The notes beneath the pieces were generated by a model. It did not search any database and had not been told where the DNA came from. It saw only the letters and a list, made by a program, of their open reading frames with translations. From Marinilactibacillus piezotolerans (GTDB taxonomy: Bacteria > Bacillota > Bacilli > Lactobacillales > Carnobacteriaceae_A): DNA of 36,510 bases. The position numbers were made by a program, and so were the translations under genes. Where the stretch lies: NCBI RefSeq assembly GCF_900114235.1, contig NZ_FOSJ01000024.1:1-36510 (forward strand). The letters run 5' to 3'. Shown one piece after another: positions 16,295-26,397 of the stretch (positions within the stretch are counted from its first letter, which is position 1; the number at the start of each line of letters is the position of its first letter).

Positions 16295-17523
16295 ATTTGA
16301 AAAAGAAAATTATCATAGGAACTTCAAGTTTAATTACTTTAGTTTCCTTAGCCCCTTCAACTGTTCTTGCAGATGAAAATTCTGATCAGCCTAAAGAAGG
16401 AGAAACAAAATTTTTAACACTTTCTCAAGAACCAATTCTATCTGTTCCTGAAGAATTCCCTAGTCAATTCAAATATGACAGCGGTGTTGATATTGACTAT
16501 CCAGAAGATGGAGTTAAAGGGATTTTCGTAACAGGCTACTCTGCTGGCGGCTCTAAAATGGATAGCTTAGTTAAAATGTTAAATGAAACGGAATTAAATT
16601 CAATGGTAGTAGATGTGAAAGATGATAATGGAAATATGATGATGCCACTTGGATCAGATAATGAATTAATCAATCAGTCTACCCAAAACGTTGTAGATCC
16701 TGAAGAGTTTATGAATACTATGGAAGAAAATGATATTTACCCTATCGCCCGAATTGTGGTCTTTAAAGATACTAAATTAGCAAACGATCGCCCAGATCTA
16801 TCATTCACCGATGAAAACGGAGAGGTTTGGCAAAATGGTGGTAATGAAAGTTTTGTTAATCCTTTTGAAAAAGAAGTCTGGGAATATAATGTTGAAGTAG
16901 CTAAACAGGCCGCAAAATTAGGATTCAAAGACATTCAATTTGACTATGTTCGCTTTCCTGAAGGATTTGAAAATCGAGATGAAGAATTGACTTATTCTCG
17001 AGGCGATTATGCGGAAAGTGATTTGAATAATACAAAACAACGGGTTGAAGCAGTAACTGACTTTGTTGCATATGCTAGACAAGAACTACAATCGTATGAT
17101 GTAGATGTTTCCGTAGATATCTTTGGTTATGCTGCAACTCTAGAGGAAACACCAGGCATTGGTCAGAATTTCTCTCGTATCGCAGAGAATGTAGATGCTA
17201 TTTCTTCAATGATCTACCCTAGTCATTGGGGAGTTGGTTCTTTAGGTATAGATCGCCCAGACTTGGAACCGTATAAAGTTGTAGATAATTATATGGAATA
17301 TGAAAATGATATTTTTGAACAATTAGGTGATAAGGCTCCAACTTCAAGACCATGGTTACAGGACTTTACGGCTTCTTACCTTGGTTCTGGTTATTACAAG
17401 CAGTATGGCGCTGAAGAAGTTCAAGATCAGATTCGTGCATTGAATGAACATGGAATAAATGAATTCCTGCTGTGGAATGCTGGAAATGTATATTCTGAAG
17501 ATGTTCAATATAGTTTTGATTAA
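16291..17523 (+). CDS. Exported DUF4015 glycoside-hydrolase-like protein
   Basis: This is a 410-aa secreted protein with a signal peptide (about 1-27, ending VLADEN) and no lipobox. The body matches the DUF4015 (GHL-type TIM barrel) family: VKGIFVTGYSAGGSKMD, VVDVKDDNGNM, IARIVVFKDTKLANDRPDL, FVNPFEKEVWEYN and IQFDYVRFP, with several Asp/Glu that are likely catalytic. Its function is not established; these are presumed glycosidases of envelope or exopolysaccharide. It is translationally coupled to the upstream deacetylase lipoprotein, which suggests both act on the same polymer. A terminator follows the stop by 10 nt. Confidence 0.82.
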   Translation: MNLKKKIIIGTSSLITLVSLAPSTVLADENSDQPKEGETKFLTLSQEPILSVPEEFPSQFKYDSGVDIDYPEDGVKGIFVTGYSAGGSKMDSLVKMLNETELNSMVVDVKDDNGNMMMPLGSDNELINQSTQNVVDPEEFMNTMEENDIYPIARIVVFKDTKLANDRPDLSFTDENGEVWQNGGNESFVNPFEKEVWEYNVEVAKQAAKLGFKDIQFDYVRFPEGFENRDEELTYSRGDYAESDLNNTKQRVEAVTDFVAYARQELQSYDVDVSVDIFGYAATLEETPGIGQNFSRIAENVDAISSMIYPSHWGVGSLGIDRPDLEPYKVVDNYMEYENDIFEQLGDKAPTSRPWLQDFTASYLGSGYYKQYGAEEVQDQIRALNEHGINEFLLWNAGNVYSEDVQYSFD

Positions 17524-17533
17524 ATAAAAAAGG

Positions 17534-17581
17534 AAAACGTAGAGCTTAGAAGATTAATTTCTTCTCTGAGCTCTACGTTTT
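17534..17581. terminator. Bidirectional terminator between the envelope operon and addA
   Basis: AAAACGTAGAGCT (17534-17546) pairs with AGCTCTACGTTTT (17569-17581), with further pairing inside (TAGAAG with CTTCT). T-runs exist on both sides; both convergent transcription units end here. Confidence 0.88.
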
Positions 17582-17582
17582 T

Positions 17583-20500
17583 TTATGCAATAGATAAAAT
17601 TTCTGTTGTATCTAATAAAATCAGATAAGTTTCTTTAACCGGTCTTTTCAAAATAGATTCCAATGCTTTTCTATAAAGTCTTAACTGACCACTGTATTTT
17701 TCAAGCATAGTTTTTGCTGGATCTTTATACCGACTTAACTGATCAGTTTTGTAATCAAAAAGGACTATCCCATCATCTTCTTCTATATATCCATCGACAA
17801 TACCGTGAATCAAAATGTGATCTTTTTCATTCTCCATATCTAAAAATAATTCTCTTGCTTCCAAAATTAAAGAAAATGGAACTTCTCTTTTTGTTTGGTT
17901 TGCTGATTTAATGACTTTGTGCCCGAAATCTGTCTTAAAATAGCGAACTAGCTGATCGATTCTGATTAAAGCCGCCATTTCTTTAGTAAGAACTTCTTTT
18001 TTCACGAGGTTTTCTATATGTTTTTCTATTGATGATTCTGTTGGATATTCGGACAAGTCTAAAGATTGCAACACTAAATGAGTAGCTTGACCAATTTCAG
18101 GTGCTGTTGGTTTAAGAACTTCGGATATAAATGAAGGTCTTTCCAACTGATCTTCAACATATCTATTTGGCTTTCTAGGATATGTTACATCTATTTTCAT
18201 CATTTGTCCATCATTAGGCTCTTCAAACAACCTCTTAATTTCTGATACAGATTGATAACTTGTCGTCATCGTAGCAACTTGATGAGTATAAGACATATTA
18301 ATCAGATCTACTGCTTTCACAACTGCTTGTTTGGTTTGAGCATCTTCATTCAACTGCAACTTTTTGGTTTTAAACTTTTTATACCACATTGTTTTCTCTT
18401 TACTTTGCAGCTTTAGTAAATTTGCTTCCAAATCTGCATGATTAAAAAATGATAGAGTGAACCTTACTGGATGGTTGGTAATTTCTTTATTTGAATTTGT
18501 AAGCCAGCTGTCGTAATCCAATGAATGGTGACGTGCTAAAGCAAGCCCTATCCAACTCATATAACTTGAAGATTGTAACCTGATATCAGCTGGTAAAACA
18601 GAATTATTATGACCCGTAACTGTTCCCCATTCTCTTAAAGCTGTTTCCTTATCTTTATAGGAACCAACTAAAAATAGTTTCTGTTCTGCGCGAGTTAGAG
18701 CAACATATAAAACGCGCATTTCTTCTGATAAAAGTTTATTCTTTTTATGTGTTTTCAATACTTTTTCAGGTAATGTTGTGAATTTCCCATTTTGAAAATC
18801 AGCAGATTCAGAAATTTCTTTATATTCAGCACCTACACCAAATTTTTCATCAAATATATAGGACTTTTTAAGATCTGTCTGATTAAATTTCTTGGTCATA
18901 TCTAAAATAAACACGACTGGAAACTCCAATCCTTTACTAGCATGGATTGTCATTACTCTGACAGAATCCTCTCCACTACTAATAACAGAAGGTTCTGCAA
19001 GATCTTTATCTTTTTTCTGCATTTTCTCAATAAAACGAATAAATTGGAACAATCCTTTAAAACTAGTTTTCTCATAAGAAGCTGCTCGTTCATATAAAGC
19101 ATGAAGATTTGCTTTTCGTTGTTTTCCTGAACTCATTCCGCCTACATAATATAAAAAGCCAGTATCTTCATAAATAGTCCAAATGAGCTTGACGATTGCT
19201 TGGCGTCTAGCTAATTCTCTCCAACGTTCAAGCATATCCAAAAATTCATTCAATTTGAGCTGTAAACGTCTATTACTTGGATCTATTTCTTCTTGCTCAA
19301 CAAATTCCAGTAAAGATTCATAGTAGCTAGAAGTGGCATTCATCAATCTGATTTTTGTTAATTCAATCTCGTTGAGTCCAACTATGGGAGACCTTAGTAC
19401 AGCAGCTAATGGAATATCCTGCCATGGATTGTCAATAACATTCAGTAAAGACATCATGATACTAATTTCGGTCGTTCTAAAATAATTCTGTGTATCTTTA
19501 ATTGCAGTTGGGATATCTAATTGTTTGTTAAATACATCTTGAATGACAATATTATTTTTTTTAGTAGGTGTCAGCAAAACAATATCACCAAACTGAATCG
19601 GTCTAGTCTGATTCAGCTTTTTATCAAAAATCTCAAAACCGTTGTTCTTTAGCTCAAGAATTTTTTCTCCAACCATCAGCAATTCGCCTTCAGTTTTAGA
19701 ATCAATTTGAAATGTTTCAGATGAATCTTCAAAGTCAGATTGTTCGGTTAATTCCGTCTCTTCTTGTGTCTCTTTTTCATATATCAAAATTTCTGTTTCA
19801 CACTGTAAGTCTGCCGGGAAATCTTTATACCCTTGTACTAAACGTGCCGAATTATCATAAGAAAGATTGCCCACTTCTTTATCCATCAATTGAGAAAAAA
19901 TATAATTGGTAAAATCAAGCACATGCGCATTGGATCTGAAATTCTCTGCTAAAATAATTCGCTCGCCTTCTATTCCAGAAGCATAGCGTTCGTATTTGTC
20001 GATAAATAAATCAGGATCAGCCAAACGGAAAGCATAGATAGACTGTTTGACATCTCCGACCATAAATTGGTTTCCTTCTTCAGTATAATCATGTGTGAGC
20101 CATTTTAAGATACTTTCCTGTAGAAAATTGATATCTTGATACTCATCTACCATAACTTCTTTAAAACAGTCTCGGTAGTAATTAGACGCTTCTGATGGAA
20201 CAAGTTTTCCCTGAACTTTTTGTGTTAAAATTTCATAGGTCATATGCTCTAAATCATTGAAATCAAGAAGGCGTCTTTCGTATTTATGCTCCTGAAAGGC
20301 TTGAGAGAATAATTTAGTAACTCTTGACATCTCTTTTACCAAAACTTTAACAGATTGGATAAGTTCAACTTGACTTTCTATAGACATATTAAAGTATTCT
20401 TCCTGAAGCCTAAGGTAAGCTGATTTAGCTTGGTCTCTAAAATTTTTCATCTCGCTTGCTGCTGCTTTTATATCATCAGGGGTAGTTTTCTTCCTCGGAG

Positions 20501-21386
20501 CACTCCAAGTCTTAAACTTAAATGACTGTATGGCTTTGAAAGCATCTTCGAGCCTATCTTCAGTAATGTAACCTCTTATTAATTTAAAGTGAACACTTTC
20601 GTCCTCTAAAATATTAATTAATTTCTCCAATTCACTGTCTTGGTAACCGATTGAAAGAGCATTTCCATTGAGTTCAATAAAGTTATCAATAATTTGTAAC
20701 ATTTGCGGTTTTGCTAATTTCTTATAAAGTTCACTATCTGATAGCTGACCATCAGGAATAGTATATAATTTAGTTAAATCAGATAACCATCGATCAGGGT
20801 CCGGATTTGATCTGGAAAAATTATATAATGAAAATATCAGTTCAGTTAGACCATCATCAGTACGATCATTAGAATAGGTTTCAGCTAAAATTTGAAACAT
20901 GGAGTCCTCTTCTCCATACAATTTCTCTCTTAAGTCATTCCAAACTTCTTCTTTCATCAAGATATTTTCAGTCTCATCTGTTAATAGTCGAAATACAGGA
21001 TCTAAATCAATCAAATAATAGAAACGTCTAATCACCTTTAGACAAAATGAATGGAGTGTTGAAATATTTGCTTGGTTTAGTAAAGGTAACTGTTGAACTA
21101 AATGTCGCCTTAATGCCGAATCTTTTGTTTGATTTATTTCTTTCTGGATGGCTCTTTGTATTCGTTCTTTCATCTCTCTAGCGGCAGCATTTGTATACGT
21201 AACGACTAGTAGTTCATCCACACCAATACCTTTTTTAATTTTTTCAATAACGCGTTGAACGAGAACGGTCGTTTTTCCTGAACCAGCAGATGCGGATATC
21301 AAAAGATTTTTCCCGTCATCGTGAATTGATCTCCATTGACTTTCAGTATACAGGCTATCTTTAGGTTTCTCAGGTATTCGATTCAT
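17583..21386 (-). CDS. addA: ATP-dependent helicase/nuclease subunit A (AddA)
   Basis: This is a 1267-aa UvrD-type helicase with a C-terminal nuclease, the motor of AddAB, which resects double-strand breaks and stops at Chi-like sites for RecA loading. Walker A is SASAGSGKTT at 31-40. Other helicase blocks visible are VDEYQD, GDVKQSIYAFR, TIHASKGLEFP and VALTRAEQ. The nuclease motif LFDYKTDQL carries Asp1211 and Lys1213, followed by a QxxxY-like block (GQLRLY), and the upstream metal His lies in IGQATHLVLQ. All active-site elements are intact. Its ATG overlaps the addB stop (ATGA), so it is coupled to addB. GGAGG lies before it inside the addB end. Confidence 0.95.
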   Translation of the reverse strand: MNRIPEKPKDSLYTESQWRSIHDDGKNLLISASAGSGKTTVLVQRVIEKIKKGIGVDELLVVTYTNAAAREMKERIQRAIQKEINQTKDSALRRHLVQQLPLLNQANISTLHSFCLKVIRRFYYLIDLDPVFRLLTDETENILMKEEVWNDLREKLYGEEDSMFQILAETYSNDRTDDGLTELIFSLYNFSRSNPDPDRWLSDLTKLYTIPDGQLSDSELYKKLAKPQMLQIIDNFIELNGNALSIGYQDSELEKLINILEDESVHFKLIRGYITEDRLEDAFKAIQSFKFKTWSAPRKKTTPDDIKAAASEMKNFRDQAKSAYLRLQEEYFNMSIESQVELIQSVKVLVKEMSRVTKLFSQAFQEHKYERRLLDFNDLEHMTYEILTQKVQGKLVPSEASNYYRDCFKEVMVDEYQDINFLQESILKWLTHDYTEEGNQFMVGDVKQSIYAFRLADPDLFIDKYERYASGIEGERIILAENFRSNAHVLDFTNYIFSQLMDKEVGNLSYDNSARLVQGYKDFPADLQCETEILIYEKETQEETELTEQSDFEDSSETFQIDSKTEGELLMVGEKILELKNNGFEIFDKKLNQTRPIQFGDIVLLTPTKKNNIVIQDVFNKQLDIPTAIKDTQNYFRTTEISIMMSLLNVIDNPWQDIPLAAVLRSPIVGLNEIELTKIRLMNATSSYYESLLEFVEQEEIDPSNRRLQLKLNEFLDMLERWRELARRQAIVKLIWTIYEDTGFLYYVGGMSSGKQRKANLHALYERAASYEKTSFKGLFQFIRFIEKMQKKDKDLAEPSVISSGEDSVRVMTIHASKGLEFPVVFILDMTKKFNQTDLKKSYIFDEKFGVGAEYKEISESADFQNGKFTTLPEKVLKTHKKNKLLSEEMRVLYVALTRAEQKLFLVGSYKDKETALREWGTVTGHNNSVLPADIRLQSSSYMSWIGLALARHHSLDYDSWLTNSNKEITNHPVRFTLSFFNHADLEANLLKLQSKEKTMWYKKFKTKKLQLNEDAQTKQAVVKAVDLINMSYTHQVATMTTSYQSVSEIKRLFEEPNDGQMMKIDVTYPRKPNRYVEDQLERPSFISEVLKPTAPEIGQATHLVLQSLDLSEYPTESSIEKHIENLVKKEVLTKEMAALIRIDQLVRYFKTDFGHKVIKSANQTKREVPFSLILEARELFLDMENEKDHILIHGIVDGYIEEDDGIVLFDYKTDQLSRYKDPAKTMLEKYSGQLRLYRKALESILKRPVKETYLILLDTTEILSIA

Positions 21387-24300
21387 TTATATTCCTCCTC
21401 TCCAGGCAGAATCAGTTTTTTAGAAATTTTTTCAATTAAACTAGGTTTATCAGATATTGTTTCAAAATGACGATAATTGTTTTCATCAAGTAAAACATCA
21501 AATTGGGAGATTGCTTTATAAGGTCCTGCAACAGAAGGTGTAAATCTCCTTTTTTCCATAAAAGGCTGTAATTCATTTGCACCTGACAATATTTTATTAC
21601 CAGCATCTGTGATCAGTTTTCGATTATGCTGAAATAAAATCTCTAACTCTTCTGCAGTCATTAATCCTCGCCCTTTTAACAATCCACTTTTTAATTGATT
21701 AATAGGATAAATTAAAGAATGATTACCAGCTTCTAGTGATAAATCCAGATTGCTCAAAACTGTATCATCGTTGATGGCTAGTCCTGTTAGTTTAAATTCT
21801 TTAAGTAGTTCTAACATCCAGTCTTCAGGATTTCTTTTCTTTGGCCTAACGTATGGATTTTGGACCTGAGCATAAAAAGCTCCAGCTGGTTTAGCTTTTT
21901 TGCCAAATAATTCTGGAGAGAATTCGATCGCTGTATCTAAATAGGTAATCATCTGCATCATTAATCCATAATATAATTCATCAAATTTAAAATTATGTTG
22001 ACTGGATTTGTAGTCAACTATACTCAGATAAAGTTGCTCATTGATTTCCATAGTATCTAAACGATCAATTTTTCCTCGGACATGAAGTTTACCGCCATTT
22101 TTCATAGGAAAAGATAAACCAGGTATGCCATTTGCAGTACCAATTCTACCAAATAAAACTTCTGATTTTTGAGGAGTCAATTTACTGCGTCTATTATGAT
22201 TGCTTATTGCCCACATCATTTTTTTTACAGTTTTACTTAATTGATTTCGGATAAATTTCATTCGGTTAGACATAGACAAGAGTCTAAACTGATTCTTATC
22301 ATACAACTTTTCTAATACCTCATCAGTCAATAGAGACAGATTTTTATCATTCAACTCTTCTAACCGGATATCTCTTTCAATAATCGTTTTGAAAATACTA
22401 TCAAGAGCATCATGATAAAAATTACCGGTTTCCATTGGTGTAAGCTCCTGAATGGCCCTTTCTCTTAATTTCAAACCATATTGAAGAAAATGACTGTACG
22501 GATCTAAATAAAAACTTTCTAACTGAGATACAGATAAATAAAGGTCTTTACCATATAGATTTTCAGCAAGTTCCGGAGGTAAAGGAACCGGTATATTCTT
22601 ATGTTCCAGACTGTAAAAAACACGATTCTCAAATAAATTATCGTAATCTCTCATTTTATTATAGAGCAACAACCAGAACATATTAGGCAGGGTATCTCGA
22701 TCTATCCCTTCTCTCAAAACAGTTACTAGTTGACCAATGGTTTGCTTTCTGGAACCTATAAAAGATAAATTTGTTTCAATCGTTTCATCTAGAACCAGAT
22801 GACTATCTGCAAGCTTTTTTTGAACCTGAATCATTAAATGATCTGATATTCTCTGGATATATGGGCTTATTCGATTATCTGTTGTTCCGTCTTGTTGAAC
22901 CGGATAACTGAAAATCAGTTTATTTGATGCATTACTGAAAGCCATATAAGCAGCTAATGGTTCAGCAGCTAATATGGATTGCGAAGAAGGTGCCAGAAAT
23001 TTATCAATTGGAAGATCACCTTGTAACGTTTCTCGGTCTTCATCCGTCAGTACAGATTCGTTCTCTCGATTTAATGGTAAACTATTGTCAGTCATTCCTA
23101 AAATAAAAACAACCTTTTTTGTATTTACACGAATTTTATCAAAATTTGTAAACATTATTTGATCAAGACTTGGTGGAACAATACTATAAGTTGCTTGTTC
23201 AAACCCTGTTTCCATAATCGTTAAAAAAGAATCCATATCCCACTCATCATTTCCAAGCACATCTACAAACTCATCTAAAAGTCCAATGAAAGTTTCCCAG
23301 ACTTGTTCGTGTTTTCTTGCCTCGACAAGATCTCCTGCTGCTATAGCTTGATCACGCCAATAAGCAATTTGTTTATCTATTCCATTATTCACAATAAATT
23401 GATATAGTAATCGGGCAACATCCTGATTAGACTTTGCTTTTTGTATCTTTTTGAAGAAAGGAAGCAGTATATTTCTTACGGTTTGTCTGACCTGATTTGA
23501 AATAGCTTGAATCTGCTTATCTGCGTCTAATTGTGCCTCTACTTCTTCTAGTTGATAACGTGCATATATCCATTCTTGGTCTGTTGTCCAGTCACTACCT
23601 TCATAACCGTAGGCCAAAATTACATTTTCGGTTAAATCGACTTTATATCTCCAGTCGATGTTTGCTTTTTTATAATAATCTATTCTAAGACTTTCTTCTT
23701 TAGGTACAGCATCAACTTTCTGTGGAATAAACAACTCTGTTCTTAAAAAACGCATAACATCTTCATAGCGCCAATGTCTTTTTGCAATCAAGAAAAGACT
23801 TTGAACAAATTCAACTAAAGGATGTCCAGACATTGAGTCAGGTTCATCAATAAATAAAGAAAGTTCACTTTCCTTGAAAACCGGTTCTATTACAGTCTTG
23901 TATTCATCAATAGAGCGACTCATCAACATAATATCTTTAAAGCGATATCCTTCAAAAGCAACCATACGTCGAATTGAATTAGCTATATGCATTACTTCGG
24001 CTTGTTTGTTTTCAGCTGCCCATATTTCTATACACTCATTCATATTCAAACTGGTTTTACTAGAAGTTCCGATCGTAGAACCGATCGAACTTTCCACCCA
24101 ATAATTATCTAAATGATTCAGCTCAGCACACCTTGTATTACTTGGTTCCTTTAAGATAATATCATTTAAAACAGGAAGATTTTCTTCTAGTGCATTTTGA
24201 TAAAGACGATAGTAAGTCATTCCTGTTTCATAGAATAAATGTGTCAATTCAGGAGGTTGTACAGCAAATTTCTGATCCAACACCAATGAGACCGTTACTT

Positions 24301-25003
24301 GTTTGCATGCACGGATCAGTTCAATAATCAGTTCTTGTTCTTGGGCTGAAAAGCTCTGGTAATGATTAATGTAAATCTTCGTATTAGACATATCTCTGTT
24401 TTTGATTTCTTCAATCAACGATCTTATAATATCTTCTTTTTCAATATATTGACCAATCAGATTATCATTAAAAGCTTGAAATAATAAATTTATATCCGCA
24501 ATTTTCTGTATAAAATCATTACCTGAATGGTTTTCTATTTGTTCCGGTGTAAAGAAGTTTTCTAAATCATCTGAAGTGATTCGGCCATTTCTCATTTCCA
24601 TAAATAGTGTAGTCAGTTTTTCAACAAAACCCTGCTGCATACTTTCGCCACGAAATATAGTCAGATTTTCTTCGTTTTCTTTTAATAATTTCCTTATCAG
24701 CATAGATAATCCGGTTTCAGTTAATTGAGTTTGGTTATAAATTGCTGAATTTTGCAGATAATACCAAGCCAGACGGCTGATACTAAATACTTGAAGAGTA
24801 ATCATGCCTGTATAATCAGTCTTTATTTCTCGTTCGCTTTTCAAAAATTCAAGCACCTTGATTTCCGTTTCAAATTTAATGTGATCAGGAACTAGATAAA
24901 AGACTTGGGCAGTTGGATCTGTATCCATCGTTTGCTTCATCTCGCGAATCAATTCAGATTCTTTATCCGTATATGCTCGTCCGATTACAAATTGTAAACT
25001 CAA
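21383..25003 (-). CDS. addB: ATP-dependent nuclease subunit B (AddB, RexB-like type)
   Basis: This is the 1206-aa partner of AddA with a C-terminal nuclease. Seen: GRAYTDKES at residues 8-16, where classical AddB has a Walker A; no GKT remains. The nuclease block is intact: ETGNFYHDALD, GKIDRLD, VDYKSSQ and MQMITYLD. Only three cysteines occur (233, 292, 324) and none in the last 880 residues, so the four cysteines that hold the 4Fe-4S cluster in Bacillus AddB are missing (YLDPYSHF and VAGPYKAISQF replace the Cys-containing blocks). This fits the RexB type of Lactobacillales. The start is a TTG at 25003 with AGAGGAG 7 nt upstream. It is translated with addA. Confidence 0.92.
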   Translation of the reverse strand: MSLQFVIGRAYTDKESELIREMKQTMDTDPTAQVFYLVPDHIKFETEIKVLEFLKSEREIKTDYTGMITLQVFSISRLAWYYLQNSAIYNQTQLTETGLSMLIRKLLKENEENLTIFRGESMQQGFVEKLTTLFMEMRNGRITSDDLENFFTPEQIENHSGNDFIQKIADINLLFQAFNDNLIGQYIEKEDIIRSLIEEIKNRDMSNTKIYINHYQSFSAQEQELIIELIRACKQVTVSLVLDQKFAVQPPELTHLFYETGMTYYRLYQNALEENLPVLNDIILKEPSNTRCAELNHLDNYWVESSIGSTIGTSSKTSLNMNECIEIWAAENKQAEVMHIANSIRRMVAFEGYRFKDIMLMSRSIDEYKTVIEPVFKESELSLFIDEPDSMSGHPLVEFVQSLFLIAKRHWRYEDVMRFLRTELFIPQKVDAVPKEESLRIDYYKKANIDWRYKVDLTENVILAYGYEGSDWTTDQEWIYARYQLEEVEAQLDADKQIQAISNQVRQTVRNILLPFFKKIQKAKSNQDVARLLYQFIVNNGIDKQIAYWRDQAIAAGDLVEARKHEQVWETFIGLLDEFVDVLGNDEWDMDSFLTIMETGFEQATYSIVPPSLDQIMFTNFDKIRVNTKKVVFILGMTDNSLPLNRENESVLTDEDRETLQGDLPIDKFLAPSSQSILAAEPLAAYMAFSNASNKLIFSYPVQQDGTTDNRISPYIQRISDHLMIQVQKKLADSHLVLDETIETNLSFIGSRKQTIGQLVTVLREGIDRDTLPNMFWLLLYNKMRDYDNLFENRVFYSLEHKNIPVPLPPELAENLYGKDLYLSVSQLESFYLDPYSHFLQYGLKLRERAIQELTPMETGNFYHDALDSIFKTIIERDIRLEELNDKNLSLLTDEVLEKLYDKNQFRLLSMSNRMKFIRNQLSKTVKKMMWAISNHNRRSKLTPQKSEVLFGRIGTANGIPGLSFPMKNGGKLHVRGKIDRLDTMEINEQLYLSIVDYKSSQHNFKFDELYYGLMMQMITYLDTAIEFSPELFGKKAKPAGAFYAQVQNPYVRPKKRNPEDWMLELLKEFKLTGLAINDDTVLSNLDLSLEAGNHSLIYPINQLKSGLLKGRGLMTAEELEILFQHNRKLITDAGNKILSGANELQPFMEKRRFTPSVAGPYKAISQFDVLLDENNYRHFETISDKPSLIEKISKKLILPGEEEYK

Positions 25004-25046
25004 ATCAAAACTCCTCTCTACTAGATAATAAAAAGCTATAAAAGCT

Positions 25047-25085
25047 AAAAAGATAGATACTCTATTCTCTAGTATCTATCTTTTT
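25047..25085. terminator. Bidirectional terminator between pepT and addB
   Basis: A perfect 15-bp stem, AAAAAGATAGATACT (25047-25061) and its complement (25071-25085), has a 9-nt loop. It ends the pepT transcript; only 43 nt remain before the addB start, so the addB promoter must be very close or overlap it. Confidence 0.88.
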
Positions 25086-25095
25086 AAAGAAGTTC

Positions 25096-26325
25096 TTATT
25101 TTTTGCTGGTTAGCATAATGATTTCTACAATAACATCAGTAGCTTTAACCATACTTTCAACAGCAACGAATTCGTAACGACCATGGAAATTTTCTCCGCC
25201 AGCGAATAAGTTTGGTGTTGGAAGTCCCATGAAAGAGATCTTAGATCCATCAGTTCCGCCTCTAATTGGTTTGATATCAGGCTCAATATCAACATTGCGC
25301 ATTGCTTCATCTGCAATTTCTACTGAGCGCATATCTTTTTCAATAACTTCTCTCATATTGTAGTACTGATCTTTTACTTCAACTTTGATTCGATCCTGAT
25401 CAAATCGATTATTAATCTGTTTTGCAATTGATTGGATCATTTCCTTTTTCTCATTGAATTTCTCTCGACTATGATCACGAATAATATATCCCATACTTGC
25501 TTCTTCAACCGTTCCATTAATGCCTAATAAATGATAAAAACCTTCTCTGTCTTCTGTTTTTTCGGGTACTTCATTTTCAGGCAGCATTGAATCAAGTTCA
25601 ATGGCTAATTTTAATGCGTTGACCATTGTATTTTTAGCAGTACCTGGATGAACATTTTTACCTTGAATTGTTATGTTTGCAGAAGCGGCATTAAAACTCT
25701 CATATTCCAGTTCACCAATAGGACCACCATCGACAGTGTATGCAAATTCTGCGTTAAAATGTTCTACATCGAAGCGATCCGCCCCAATACCAATTTCTTC
25801 ATCTGGTCCAACAGCAATTCTAACGTCTCCATGTTTAATTTCTGGATTTGCAAGTAAATATTCTACAGCACTAATCACTTCTACTATTCCTGATTTATCA
25901 TCTGATCCTAAAAGTGTAGTTCCATCAGTAGTAATAAGCGTTTGGCCAATATAATTTTTCATATTTGGAAAATCTTCTGGAGATAAAATAATGTTCTGAT
26001 CTTTATTTAAGATGATTTCTTTACCATCATAATTTTCATGTACTTGCGGATTAATATTTTCAGCATTAAAATCAGCTGTATCCATATGAGCAATAAATCC
26101 AACTGTTGGAACTTCCTGATCCATATTAGAAGGAAGAGTCGCTGTTACATATCCATTTTTATCATTATACTCAATATCACTTAATCCGATTTCTTTTAAA
26201 TCTGCCATTAATATATTTGCAAAATCTATTTGTGATTGAGTTGATGGAACCATAGTACTTGACTCGTCTGAACGAGTATTAATTTTTGCATATTTTATAA
26301 AACGATCTACTAAGTTTGTATACAT
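25096..26325 (-). CDS. pepT: Peptidase T (tripeptide aminopeptidase)
   Basis: This is a 409-aa cytoplasmic M20-family zinc aminopeptidase that cleaves the N-terminal residue of tripeptides. Metal and catalytic residues are visible: His80-x-Asp82 (HMDTADF), Asp142/Asp143 in GSDDKSG, catalytic Glu176-Glu177 in PDEEIG, and [14 protein letters not shown] near the C-terminus. Length is normal. GGAAGG lies before the ATG. It is monocistronic, with a terminator after the stop. Confidence 0.95.
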   Translation of the reverse strand: MYTNLVDRFIKYAKINTRSDESSTMVPSTQSQIDFANILMADLKEIGLSDIEYNDKNGYVTATLPSNMDQEVPTVGFIAHMDTADFNAENINPQVHENYDGKEIILNKDQNIILSPEDFPNMKNYIGQTLITTDGTTLLGSDDKSGIVEVISAVEYLLANPEIKHGDVRIAVGPDEEIGIGADRFDVEHFNAEFAYTVDGGPIGELEYESFNAASANITIQGKNVHPGTAKNTMVNALKLAIELDSMLPENEVPEKTEDREGFYHLLGINGTVEEASMGYIIRDHSREKFNEKKEMIQSIAKQINNRFDQDRIKVEVKDQYYNMREVIEKDMRSVEIADEAMRNVDIEPDIKPIRGGTDGSKISFMGLPTPNLFAGGENFHGRYEFVAVESMVKATDVIVEIIMLTSKK

Positions 26326-26397
26326 ATTGGTCCTTCCTTTTCTGTTTACTATATTGATTCTTTTATTTTACACTAAAAAGTCAGTCATTTCCTGATA

